64,000 nucleotides of DNA from Luteibacter sp. Sphag1AF. GTDB taxonomy: Bacteria; Pseudomonadota; Gammaproteobacteria; Xanthomonadales; Rhodanobacteraceae. The stretch lies in the NCBI RefSeq assembly GCF_014192715.1, contig NZ_JACHYH010000003.1, positions 434,001 through 498,000 on the forward strand, in the 5' to 3' direction. Every line of letters starts with the position of its first letter. Positions within the stretch are counted from its first letter, which is position 1. The position numbers were made by a program, and so were the translations under genes. This document shows positions 43,746 through 52,099 of the stretch, one piece after another. Below the pieces are notes generated by a model, which was not told the origin of the DNA, did no database searches, and worked only from the letters and a program-made list of their open reading frames with translations.

Positions 43746-44642
43746 GTGCCGACCACCCTGCTGCAATCCGAACTGCCCGGCCTGGACCTGATCCATCGCG
43801 GCAAGGTCCGCGACGTCTACGCCCTGCCCGGCAACCGCCTGCTGATGGTGGCAACGGATCGGCTGTCCGCTTTCGACGTGGTGCTGCCGGACCCCATCCC
43901 GGGCAAGGGCGAGATGCTCTGCCAGATTTCCAATTTCTGGTTCGACAAGACGGCGCACATCGTTCCGAACCATCTGACTCACGAATCCGTGGCGTCAGTG
44001 CTGCCCGCAGGCGTCGATGTTGCCCTGTACGACAAGCGCGCTGTCGTTACGAAACGTCTCAAGCCGGTTCCCGTGGAAGCCATCGCCCGCGGTTACCTGA
44101 TTGGTTCCGGCTGGAAGGACTACAAGGCGACAGGATCGCTTTGCGGCATTTCGTTGCCCGCCGGGCTGCAGCAGGCTCAGCAGTTGCCCGAACCCATTTT
44201 CACGCCGTCGTCGAAAGCCGCCGTGGGCGACCACGACGAGAACATCACCTTTGATCGCATGATCGAACTGGTGGGCGAAGAGATGGCCAACAAGGTGCGC
44301 GACACCACGCTGGCCATTTATCGCTTCGCGGCGGCGTACGCTGCCGAGCGCGGCATCATCATCGCGGACACGAAGTTTGAATTTGGTACGGACGAAGATG
44401 GCACGCTGTACGTGATGGATGAGATGCTGACACCCGACTCGTCGCGCTTCTGGCCCGCCGAGGAGTACAAGGTCGGCATCAGCCCGCCCAGCTACGACAA
44501 GCAGTTCGTGCGTGACTACCTGGAAACGCTGGACTGGAACAAGACGGCGCCTGGCCCGAACGTGCCGGCCGACGTCATCGCCGGCACAGCGGCGAAGTAC
44601 GCCGAGGCGCTGGATCGACTGGCAGGCATCCGGATCGACTGA
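43746..44642 (+). CDS. purC: Phosphoribosylaminoimidazole-succinocarboxamide synthase
   Basis: A 298-residue ATP-dependent ligase, making SAICAR in purine synthesis. Motifs are [52 protein letters not shown], and the acidic [12 protein letters not shown] near 215. The start is a GTG with TCCGGAGTCC upstream. The length fits the long PurC form of yeast and xanthomonads. It diverges from the cytochrome gene. Confidence 0.97.
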   Translation: MPTTLLQSELPGLDLIHRGKVRDVYALPGNRLLMVATDRLSAFDVVLPDPIPGKGEMLCQISNFWFDKTAHIVPNHLTHESVASVLPAGVDVALYDKRAVVTKRLKPVPVEAIARGYLIGSGWKDYKATGSLCGISLPAGLQQAQQLPEPIFTPSSKAAVGDHDENITFDRMIELVGEEMANKVRDTTLAIYRFAAAYAAERGIIIADTKFEFGTDEDGTLYVMDEMLTPDSSRFWPAEEYKVGISPPSYDKQFVRDYLETLDWNKTAPGPNVPADVIAGTAAKYAEALDRLAGIRID

Positions 44643-44672
44643 TCCGGCACATCACGGGAGGGAGGGATCGAC

Positions 44673-45161
44673 ATGCGCGACGCAGCCACCTGGTTTGGTA
44701 ACTACAGTCAGGATCATCAGCATCCGACGAATCGCCTGATTCACTGGATCTGCGTGCCCGCCATTACCTGGTGCGCCATCGCGCTGATCTGGCTGATCCC
44801 CGTCCCTTCCGTGATCGGACGACCCGGCCTCTGGGCCGTGGTTGCCATGTTTCTGGCGTTCCTCTTCTATTACTACCGCTTGTCCCGACGGATTGGCCTG
44901 GCGATGGCACTGGTGTTCATCGCGCTGGGCGTCATCACCGAGCTGCTGTTCCGGTCGCTGGGTGCTTCAGGCCTGGCGTGGCTGGCTGTCGGAGTTTTCG
45001 TCGCGGCATGGATAGGCCAGTTCGTGGGCCATGCCATCGAAGGACGTCGTCCATCGTTCTTCACTGACCTGCAATATCTGCTGATTGGCCCCGCGTGGCT
45101 GATGAGCAAAGCCATGCGGCGCGCAGGCTTCTCTTACGAAACGCCAAAGGATCACGCGTGA
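44673..45161 (+). CDS. DUF962/Mpo1-like membrane protein
   Basis: A 162-residue protein with about four TM helices. It starts with the family pattern WFGNYSQDHQHPTNRLIHWICVP and has HAIEGRRPSFFTDLQYLLIGPAWL near its end. These His-containing stretches are the conserved metal-binding part of Mpo1, which in yeast is an iron dioxygenase acting on 2-hydroxy fatty acids. A similar lipid role is inferred only. Starts after GGAGGGAGGGATCGAC; overlaps the next gene by four bases. Confidence 0.82.
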   Translation: MRDAATWFGNYSQDHQHPTNRLIHWICVPAITWCAIALIWLIPVPSVIGRPGLWAVVAMFLAFLFYYYRLSRRIGLAMALVFIALGVITELLFRSLGASGLAWLAVGVFVAAWIGQFVGHAIEGRRPSFFTDLQYLLIGPAWLMSKAMRRAGFSYETPKDHA

Positions 45162-45568
45162 CGCAAACGCTTCTGACGTTTCTCAGCGCGTCCATCTGGT
45201 GGGTGATTTACAGCAGTGCAGGAGCTGTCCTTCCTGCCCTCGTGGTGTGGCTGGTATTGCGCTGGCTTGAGAAGGTGCCTGTCGTATTCAACCGGGCCTA
45301 TTTCGCCAGCCTGCTGTGGACGCTGGCCGCCGTTGCCATGGGCGCGGGGGTCCTCATTGCCCAACACGGCAGGTCGGCCGGCGTCTCGATCTTCCAGCTA
45401 CCCTGGATGCGCGCAAGCCTCGTGGTCGACATGCTGCTTGGCGTGCTCCTGATCTGGCGACTGGTGCCCCGGACAGACGCCCGCCGTGTGAAGCCCACCA
45501 GCGCCTGCATGGCGGTCGCCCTGGTCATGATGGTGGCGATGATTGTGGGAACGACGATTCGGCGATAA
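45158..45568 (+). CDS. Multi-pass membrane protein (136 aa), unknown
   Basis: Begins at a GTG overlapping the stop of the DUF962 gene (GTGA), so translation is coupled. It has four hydrophobic helices (about residues 8-30, 42-62, 78-95 and 110-130) and few charged residues. No family was recognised. The coupling suggests a shared membrane job with the Mpo1-like protein. Confidence 0.6.
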   Translation: MTQTLLTFLSASIWWVIYSSAGAVLPALVVWLVLRWLEKVPVVFNRAYFASLLWTLAAVAMGAGVLIAQHGRSAGVSIFQLPWMRASLVVDMLLGVLLIWRLVPRTDARRVKPTSACMAVALVMMVAMIVGTTIRR

Positions 45569-45611
45569 GGCGCCGATATACGGGGCCTATCGGCGTCATT
45601 CAAAGGAACCG

Positions 45612-45640
45612 TTGGACTATCCGGGCGCCGACCCCATAAT
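45612..45640 (+). promoter_or_regulatory. Sigma-70 promoter of the DUF2061 gene
   Basis: TTGGAC (45612-45617), 17-bp spacer, CATAAT (45635-45640). The -10 is overlapped by a Fur-box-like palindrome. Confidence 0.6.
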
Positions 45641-45653
45641 GAGAGTCATTCTC
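45635..45653 (+). promoter_or_regulatory. Fur-box-like operator
   Basis: The 19-mer CATAATGAGAGTCATTCTC matches the Fur consensus at 15 of 19 positions. It also fits the 7-1-7 form as TGAGAGTCATTCTCA. It overlaps the promoter -10 and lies just upstream of the ribosome-binding site. Confidence 0.6.
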
Positions 45654-45669
45654 ATCAAGGAGTCGCGCC

Positions 45670-45867
45670 ATGGCACGCCAGATCAAATATGCCGCGACGC
45701 ATTTCAGCATCGCGTTTTCCATGAGCTATGCCGCCAATCAGAATGTGCTGACCAGCGCCGTCATCGGCGTCGTCGAGCCCGTGGTGTTTGCCGTTGGGAG
45801 CCGCTGGTTTCGCGGCAAGCAAAGCTCGCCGCCGGTGAGATCGTCCGCCGCCTCTTACGCGGCTTGA
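45670..45867 (+). CDS. DUF2061 membrane protein (65 aa)
   Basis: A 65-residue protein behind AAGGAGTCGCGCC, with one or two hydrophobic helices. The sequence IAFSMSYAANQNVLTSAVIGVVEP matches DUF2061, a family of small inner-membrane proteins of unknown role. The family His in the second helix region is not obvious here. The gene has a promoter overlapped by a Fur box, so expression under iron limitation is predicted. Confidence 0.72.
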   Translation: MARQIKYAATHFSIAFSMSYAANQNVLTSAVIGVVEPVVFAVGSRWFRGKQSSPPVRSSAASYAA

Positions 45868-45883
45868 CGGTGCATCGCGATAA

Positions 45884-48034
45884 TCAACGGCGTGATGCCT
45901 TGTCGTTCTCGTCCGCTACGGCGCGAGTGAAATCGTCGAAGGGAATGTCGGTGATGCCCACCAGACCGATATGGGCATTTTCGCCATCCAGAATGCGGCC
46001 CGTGACGGGCTGATCGACGTACTGAAACCAGTGCGTTCCGACAATGACGCCCGACGATACGGCCGCATCCACGAAGCGTGCGTATGCCTTGCCACGCTCC
46101 GCCTCCGTGGCCACAGCTGCCACACCGCTACCGAAAGGTCCGCGATCCGAAGAGCCGAAATGGAATTCGGTAATGAGAACCGGTTTGTCCATCCGGCGGA
46201 ATGCCGCCACGTCAAAACCGTGCTCCGGAAGATCGGTGTAGGTGTTGATGCTGGTGACGTCAGCCCATTGCGCGCTGGCCGCCTCCACCTCCGGCGTTCG
46301 GACGGCCAGACGGCCTCCGAGGAAAAGGTGATGCGGGTCTGCTTTCTTCAAGGCCTGCGCCACTGTGCGGAAGTATGTATCCGCGTACAGCTTGAGGAAT
46401 ACGATGTAATCCTCCGCGACGGCGGGATGGGATTCGGAAGGATCCGGTGCTGCGAAGTTGGCCGCATTGAGTTGATCCCATGATGCAATCGACACGCCCC
46501 ACGCCTGCGCCAATCGCGATACATCGTCCCGGTATTTGTTGCGAAGACTCGTGACGAAGGCCTGCTTGGCCGGACTATCCGGCGCCTGCTTCAAAGTGCC
46601 CGTAGCAAGTGCCCAGCGCCCCTGCGGGCCTGTACCTGCCCACGCCAGTTCATTGTCGGCGAAATATCCAAGAAGCCAGGGATCGTTCTGCATGTCTTTG
46701 GTCGCCGTCGCCACCGCGCTGCGGGTAGCGCTGACAAAGCGCGGATCGAAGGGGTCCGGCATCCGGCCCCAATAATCGAAACCGGTCGCTACCGTATTGA
46801 AGTCGCCGTGGATCAGGATGGGCACGGTGTACGCGATGCGCCGCGCTTTGCCGAGCTCAGGATCACTCCAGTTGCCCAGCGTATTGAATCGCCAGTTCAG
46901 CAGGCGGGTGATGCTGCGATCACGCCAGCCGGGCTGCCAGTTCTTGCCTAGCGTCCGGGCCACATTGCTCGCGTACACGTCCCACCACTTGCCATGATTC
47001 AGGCCATTGTCGCGCTGTGATCCCTTGTCGCTGCGGCTATCCCCCGCACCCATCAGATCATCGGCCCACGATGTATCCGTGAACATGTACTCGCGGCCCT
47101 CGACATAGGTGCGTCCGTCCGTCGCGTTCACCGCGTTGACGCCAAGCGAGAAGAACGCGTGCCCTTCGGGGGTCACCAGATACCAGCGATTGCCCTGCTT
47201 TTGCGTATGAAACCACCCCGTACGCTTGAAGCCGGCAAGATCCGTCCGACCACCATAGGTATCCATGCCTTCGCGAACGGTGGTGGCCTTGGAAAGGGCG
47301 ACGCGCGCTTTCAGTTCACTGTCCGACGCAATTTTCTCAGGCCAGGTCGCCCGGGTGAATTGTCCGTAGCGATCCACGATGCCGGTATAGGCGGACGTCA
47401 GGGAGAAGTTGCCCGCAACACCGTCCAGCTTGCCGACAAGAATGGTCTGGGCGGCGCCAGGTTGCGGCATGGACAAGGTGATGGATCGAACCGCGCGAGT
47501 GTCGATCTGACCCTCCACGAACGTAGCCACGATGCGTCGATGCGCTTCATCACCGAACGGCATCGGCGGGCCCGCCTGCATCCCGAAAGCACGGGGCGAT
47601 GTGGCAGCAAGCGGTATGTCCAGCGTTTGCGGCGGCCCGGGCGGCAGACCTGTGGTGGTCCGAATGTGGGTGTCGCCCTCCCCCGCAATATCCACAATGA
47701 GCGTGACCGGCCAGGGCATGCCGTTCTGCACGCGAAGGGCGACGCTGCCTTTTCCTGACCAGTCCCAATGACCCGAGGGTGCGCTCAGTTGCACGAAGGG
47801 CCGGGTGGCCGGGCGGAACGTCAGGGCCACCAGTTCGCTGCCGTCGGCGGCACGCTGAACCTTGCTGTCCAGGGTGGCATCCGCCGAATCGACTTTGACG
47901 CGTGAGTCGATGTGGGCGAAGTCTGCCAGGTCGCTGGGCGAGGCCGGGCTGGCTACCGAAACGGAAGGCTGTGCCGCTGCAGAGCAGCCACAGGCCACGC
48001 AAGCGACCAGCATCAGGGAATTCAGGGGGCGCAT
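45884..48034 (-). CDS. GH50-like beta-agarase/glycoside hydrolase, exported
   Basis: A 716-residue secreted or lipid-anchored glycosidase (N-terminus with LVAC-type lipobox). A beta-sandwich module (about 45-260) precedes the (beta/alpha)8 domain. GWFHTQKQGNRWYLVTPEGH and FADNELAW are typical of GH50 beta-agarases. The acid/base is probably Glu462 (DNELAW) and the nucleophile Glu623 (ITEFHFG). GH50 is mostly marine; in soil bacteria the substrate may be another galactan. No other polysaccharide genes lie beside it. Confidence 0.78.
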   Translation of the reverse strand: MRPLNSLMLVACVACGCSAAAQPSVSVASPASPSDLADFAHIDSRVKVDSADATLDSKVQRAADGSELVALTFRPATRPFVQLSAPSGHWDWSGKGSVALRVQNGMPWPVTLIVDIAGEGDTHIRTTTGLPPGPPQTLDIPLAATSPRAFGMQAGPPMPFGDEAHRRIVATFVEGQIDTRAVRSITLSMPQPGAAQTILVGKLDGVAGNFSLTSAYTGIVDRYGQFTRATWPEKIASDSELKARVALSKATTVREGMDTYGGRTDLAGFKRTGWFHTQKQGNRWYLVTPEGHAFFSLGVNAVNATDGRTYVEGREYMFTDTSWADDLMGAGDSRSDKGSQRDNGLNHGKWWDVYASNVARTLGKNWQPGWRDRSITRLLNWRFNTLGNWSDPELGKARRIAYTVPILIHGDFNTVATGFDYWGRMPDPFDPRFVSATRSAVATATKDMQNDPWLLGYFADNELAWAGTGPQGRWALATGTLKQAPDSPAKQAFVTSLRNKYRDDVSRLAQAWGVSIASWDQLNAANFAAPDPSESHPAVAEDYIVFLKLYADTYFRTVAQALKKADPHHLFLGGRLAVRTPEVEAASAQWADVTSINTYTDLPEHGFDVAAFRRMDKPVLITEFHFGSSDRGPFGSGVAAVATEAERGKAYARFVDAAVSSGVIVGTHWFQYVDQPVTGRILDGENAHIGLVGITDIPFDDFTRAVADENDKASRR

Positions 48035-48186
48035 GGCAGTGTTATGCCACGTCGCCTGTGAATCAGAACTGGCCGCAGATGAAACCCGCGAAGCAGCGAT
48101 AGTCGCTCGTGCTCATCCTGTGGTTGATCGGCTGCCGCGTGGCGCGGTCGGTCGAGTGCTTGGAATGTCGGTCGACACGCCTCCCA

Positions 48187-49530
48187 TCACACCCCGTCGT
48201 TGTCTGGTGATCGAGTCAGACGATGACGCCACAGGTAGAAGACCGGTACGCCCAGCGCGATGATGAGCAGGCTCATGCCGGCATTGCGGGGATCGTTGAT
48301 GGCCGTTGCCAGGATCACCCCGAGCACGGTGACCACGAAGATCATCGGCAATACCGGATACAACGGCACAAGGTAGGGAGAGGGTTCGCTTTTCAGCTTG
48401 CGCCGGTACCAGAAGATGGTGGCGATGCCGAATGCGTGGGCCAGCCATTCGCCTACAGTCGTGTAGTCCAGCAAGGCACCGAAGCTACCCGACAGGATGA
48501 GGAAAATGGCCCAGATGCCCAGCGCAGCCAATGCAAACTGAGGTGCACGGGTGCGCGGTTCGATGCGCGCAATGGGGCGGAAGAACATGCCGTCAGCACT
48601 CATCACCTGCAACACGCGGGCACCGCCTGCGATGGCAATGCTGCAATAGCCGAATGTGGAGCAAGCGATGCCGACAGCGATAACTGTCGCGCCGTGCGGG
48701 CCAAACATGCGGCGCATCAGTTCGGCAGCGGGCGCGGTACTTGCCGCCAATCCCGCATGCCCGAGACCCGCGAGGTAGGCGAAGTTGACCAGCACGTAGC
48801 AGACGACCACGGTCGCCATGCCCAGTCCGAGCGCGCGCGGGAGCGTGCGTTGTGGATCGCGGACTTCGCCAGCCAGATCGTTCAGATAGTGGAAGCCGCC
48901 GTAGGCGAACAGCACGGGAAGCAAAGCGCCAACGAATGAGCCTGCGGGCACATGCGTGGTGTCGGGAGCGAATGCCACGCCATAGTGACCCTGCGCAATG
49001 ACAAGGCCGACGACAATCAGCAAGGCAACGGCGCCGAGCTTCAGCACCGTGAACAGGTTTTGCACCAGTGCGCCAGCCCGGATGCCGAACAGATTCACGG
49101 TGACGATGAAGACGATGGCGCCCACCGCAAGCGGCTTCACCCACAGGACAGGCAGGCCGATGGCGGCGCAGGCGTAGTCTGCGAACGTGGTGGCCACGGC
49201 CGCGACGCTGCCGGGATAGTTGATGAGCGCCATCGTCCAGCCGAAGAGGAAAGCGGGCAGCTGTCCGAAAGCCTCTCGCAGATAGACGTAAGTTCCGCCC
49301 GCCTGCGGGCGTCGGGCACCCAACTCCGCATAACAGAGCACGCCGCAAAGAGTGAGCAATCCGCCCACGACCCAGAGCGCCAGCAACGCGCCTCCGGAGC
49401 TCGTGCGTTCCGCCACGGTAGCCGGCGTGCGGAAAATGCCCGCGCCGATGACACCGCCGATCACGATGGCCGCGGCATCCCACAAGCCGAGGCGACGAAG
49501 GTAATGCTGTGATGCGGGTGCATTAGGCAT
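48187..49530 (-). CDS. APC-family amino acid permease
   Basis: A 447-residue transporter with about 12 TM helices. The N-terminal LGLWDAAAIVIGGVIGAGIFRTPATVA is the conserved first helix and binding loop of the LAT/PotE-like group. Later TFADYACAA and FAYGGFHYLNDLAGEVRDP are consistent. The latter resembles eukaryotic-type LAT and bacterial SteT exchangers. Substrate is not predictable. It faces the RAYT gene across a short gap with a REP element. Confidence 0.88.
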   Translation of the reverse strand: MPNAPASQHYLRRLGLWDAAAIVIGGVIGAGIFRTPATVAERTSSGGALLALWVVGGLLTLCGVLCYAELGARRPQAGGTYVYLREAFGQLPAFLFGWTMALINYPGSVAAVATTFADYACAAIGLPVLWVKPLAVGAIVFIVTVNLFGIRAGALVQNLFTVLKLGAVALLIVVGLVIAQGHYGVAFAPDTTHVPAGSFVGALLPVLFAYGGFHYLNDLAGEVRDPQRTLPRALGLGMATVVVCYVLVNFAYLAGLGHAGLAASTAPAAELMRRMFGPHGATVIAVGIACSTFGYCSIAIAGGARVLQVMSADGMFFRPIARIEPRTRAPQFALAALGIWAIFLILSGSFGALLDYTTVGEWLAHAFGIATIFWYRRKLKSEPSPYLVPLYPVLPMIFVVTVLGVILATAINDPRNAGMSLLIIALGVPVFYLWRHRLTRSPDNDGV

Positions 49531-49592
49531 GGCCTAACGATGCCACACGTGGGCGCTGGATTGGAGTGGCTTGCGAGGAGTATGAACGTGCT

Positions 49593-49617
49593 GTGGAAGC
49601 GAGCTTGCTCGCGATCC
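49593..49617 (+). repeat. REP-like palindromic element 1
   Basis: GTGGAAGCGAGCTTGCTCGCGATCC: a GTGG head followed by a GCGAGC/GCTCGC hairpin, the pseudomonad-type REP form. It lies upstream of the RAYT gene. Confidence 0.75.
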
Positions 49618-49700
49618 TACGCAGCAGGCCCCTCACCGCTTTCCTCCGCGAGCTTGCGCCGCTGATCGCCCGCTTCGCGGAATCAAAGCATCGTCACCGG

Positions 49701-50168
49701 ATGCCCTCTGCACCTGCATCGAACGCTCTCAGAAAAGGCCGCGCCTCACAGGCGGGGCGAATCTGCCTGGTCACGGCATTCACCTGGGGGCGAGCCCATC
49801 TGTTTGCCCAGTGTGGAGCCGCGCGTACGGTAGCTCGCCTCTCCCACGCGTCATCCACGTGGCCTGACGCCACCTGTCTTGCATGGGTCGTCATGCCGGA
49901 TCACTGGCACGGTTTGATCCAACTGGATCAAGGAGATCTGTCCCGGACAGTGGCTCGGTTCAAATCGAAAGTGACTGTCGCCTTGCGTGCATCCGGCAGG
50001 AAATATCCTGTGTGGCAGCAGGGGTTTGATGAGAGGACTTTGCGAGCTGAGGACAACCTTCGGACGGCCGCAAGATATCTGGTGGGCCATCCAGTCAGGG
50101 CTGGACTCGTTGACCGGATCGGAGACTATCCCTACTGGGATGCCGTCTGGGTCGGAGGAGGCGCTTGA
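49701..50168 (+). CDS. REP-associated tyrosine transposase (RAYT)
   Basis: A 155-residue single-domain Y1/HUH transposase (TnpA_REP). The metal-binding pair is in MPDHWHGLIQL (His68 and His70), and the catalytic Tyr is probably Tyr126 in RYLVGHPVRAGL. Such enzymes bind and cleave the REP hairpins that flank their gene and are usually domesticated in one copy. I use ATG 49701; an upstream in-frame start at 49566 runs through REP 1. REP hairpins stand on both sides, in inverted orientation, which supports the call. Confidence 0.88.
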   Translation: MPSAPASNALRKGRASQAGRICLVTAFTWGRAHLFAQCGAARTVARLSHASSTWPDATCLAWVVMPDHWHGLIQLDQGDLSRTVARFKSKVTVALRASGRKYPVWQQGFDERTLRAEDNLRTAARYLVGHPVRAGLVDRIGDYPYWDAVWVGGGA

Positions 50169-50187
50169 GGATGTGTGGGCAGGAATA

Positions 50188-50209
50188 TCGCGAGCAGGCC
50201 CGCTCCCAC
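50188..50209 (-). repeat. REP-like palindromic element 2
   Basis: On the minus strand it reads GTGGGAGCGGGCCTGCTCGCGA: the GTGG head plus a hairpin, inverted relative to element 1, just after the RAYT stop. Confidence 0.75.
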
Positions 50210-50232
50210 TGAGGCGTCCGTCTCGGCTGCCT

Positions 50233-50282
50233 GCCGCCTTGTGGGTTGTTCATTGCGAGCAAGCTCGATCCCACAAGGCGGC
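50233..50282. repeat. Large palindrome containing REP-like element 3
   Basis: Outer arms of 13 bp (50233-50245 with 50270-50282) are perfect. The interior holds GTGGGATCGAGCTTGCTCGCAA (minus strand, 50253-50274) with its own hairpin. It sits between the RAYT gene and the lpdA stop and may also act as the end of lpdA transcription. Confidence 0.75.
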
Positions 50283-50290
50283 GGCCGGGG

Positions 50291-52087
50291 CTATTTCTTC
50301 TTCGGGATGTACAGGTCGGTGATCGTGCCTTCGTACACTTCCGCCGCCATGCCGACGGATTCGCCGAGCGTGGGGTGGGGGTGAACGGTGCGGCCGATGT
50401 CGCCGGCTTCTGCGCCCATCTCGATGGCGAGGGCCAGTTCGCTGATGAGGTCACCTGCGTGCACGCCGACGATGCCTGCACCCACGATGCGGTGGGTCTC
50501 TTCGTCGAAGATGAGCTTGGTGAAGCCTTCGGTGCGATCAATGCCGATGGCGCGGCCGGAGGCTGCCCACGGGAATTTGCCCACGCCGACCTTCAGGCCC
50601 TTCTCTTTCGCTTCGCGCTCGGTGACGCCGACCCATGCGATTTCCGGATCGGTGTATGCCACCGACGGAATGACGCGTGCGTCGAAGAAACTCTTCTCAC
50701 CATGCGCAGCTTCCGCAGCAACCTTGGCCTCATGCGTGGCCTTGTGCGCCAGCATGGGCTGACCCACCAGATCGCCGATGGCGAAGATATGCGGCACGTT
50801 GGTGCGCATCTGTTTGTCGACCGGAATGAAGCCGCGATCGGTCACTTCCACGCCCGCCTTGTCCGCACCGACCTTGTTGCCATTGGGCGAACGGCCCACG
50901 GAAACGAGAACGCGGTCGAACACGGTGGTTTCCGGAATGCTCTCGCCTTCAAACGTGATGACGATGCCCTGCTTCTCAGCCTTGGCAGCGACAACCTTCG
51001 TCTTCAGGTGGATGCCCTTGTAACGCTTGGCGATACGCGCCTGCAACGGCTTCACCAGGTCGATGTCGGCACCCGGCATCAGCTGATCGGCCAGCTCGAC
51101 CACAGTGACTTCGGCGCCAAGCGACGCGTAAACCGTGGCCATTTCCAGACCGATGATGCCGCCGCCGACTACCAGCAGCTTCTTGGGAACGTCGCGCAGT
51201 TCCAGCGCGCCGGTGGAATCGATGACCCGATCATCGTCCCACGGAAACGACGGCAGCTTCACCGACTGCGAACCTGCCGCGATGATGGCTTTCTGGAAGC
51301 GGACGAGCTTCACGCCGTCTTTCGTGGTGACTTCGATTTCATGGGGCGAAATGAACATGCCCACGCCGGTGACGGTGCGCACTTTGCGCTGCTTGGCCAT
51401 GCTGGCCAGACCGCCGGTGAGCTTGCCCACGACCTTCGTCTTGAAGTCACGCAGCTTGTCCAGGTCGATCTGCGGCTTGCCGAAGGTGATGCCGTGCGCG
51501 GCAATGGCCTCGGCTTCTTCGATGACGGCCGACGCATGCAGCAGCGCCTTGGACGGAATGCAGCCCACATTGAGGCACACGCCGCCCAGCGATTCGTAGC
51601 GCTCGATCAGCACGACGTCCATGCCGATGTCCGCGCCACGGAAAGCAGCCGTATAGCCGCCCGGACCCGAACCCAGCACCACGAGCTCGCACTCGATGTC
51701 TGCGGTGCGACCCGATGCGCCAGCCGCCTTCGGAGCCGTAACGGCCGGTGCCGGTGCAGGTGCCGCCGCAATGGGCGCAGCAGCTGCCGCCGTCGTTGCC
51801 TGACCCACAACCTTTTCGCCCACAGGCTTGCCGGTGTCGACAGCCGCGGCCACTTCGATCGTGGCGATGACGGTGCCTTCGTTCACTTCGTCGCCAAGCT
51901 TGATCTTGATGTCGACGATGGTGCCGCCCTGGCTGGCCGGAATATCCATGGTGGCCTTGTCGGATTCGAGCGTGATGAGGCTCTGTTCCTTGATGACGGT
52001 GTCACCGGGCTTGACCAGGATTTCGATGACCGGCACGTCGTGCGAACCGCCCAGATCGGGGACTTTCAGTTCAATGATGTTTGCCAT
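50291..52087 (-). CDS. lpdA: Dihydrolipoyl dehydrogenase with N-terminal lipoyl domain
   Basis: A 598-residue flavoenzyme (E3) reoxidising dihydrolipoyl groups in pyruvate dehydrogenase. Residues 1-80 are a lipoyl domain with [13 protein letters not shown] (Lys modified), followed by an Ala/Pro linker. The FAD motif is GSGPGGYTAA, the redox-active disulfide is GGVCLNVGCIPSK, and the C-terminal interface has the His-Glu pair in GRTVHPHPTLGE. The start follows GGAGGCCACC. It is 12 bp after aceF, in one operon. Confidence 0.97.
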   Translation of the reverse strand: MANIIELKVPDLGGSHDVPVIEILVKPGDTVIKEQSLITLESDKATMDIPASQGGTIVDIKIKLGDEVNEGTVIATIEVAAAVDTGKPVGEKVVGQATTAAAAAPIAAAPAPAPAVTAPKAAGASGRTADIECELVVLGSGPGGYTAAFRGADIGMDVVLIERYESLGGVCLNVGCIPSKALLHASAVIEEAEAIAAHGITFGKPQIDLDKLRDFKTKVVGKLTGGLASMAKQRKVRTVTGVGMFISPHEIEVTTKDGVKLVRFQKAIIAAGSQSVKLPSFPWDDDRVIDSTGALELRDVPKKLLVVGGGIIGLEMATVYASLGAEVTVVELADQLMPGADIDLVKPLQARIAKRYKGIHLKTKVVAAKAEKQGIVITFEGESIPETTVFDRVLVSVGRSPNGNKVGADKAGVEVTDRGFIPVDKQMRTNVPHIFAIGDLVGQPMLAHKATHEAKVAAEAAHGEKSFFDARVIPSVAYTDPEIAWVGVTEREAKEKGLKVGVGKFPWAASGRAIGIDRTEGFTKLIFDEETHRIVGAGIVGVHAGDLISELALAIEMGAEAGDIGRTVHPHPTLGESVGMAAEVYEGTITDLYIPKKK

Positions 52088-52099
52088 GGTGGCCTCCGG

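Noticed and set aside
43334-43804. Upstream extension of the djlA frame
   Set aside because: Arg/Pro-rich antisense-like or out-of-frame coding; djlA starts at the ATGA overlap with the cytochrome gene.
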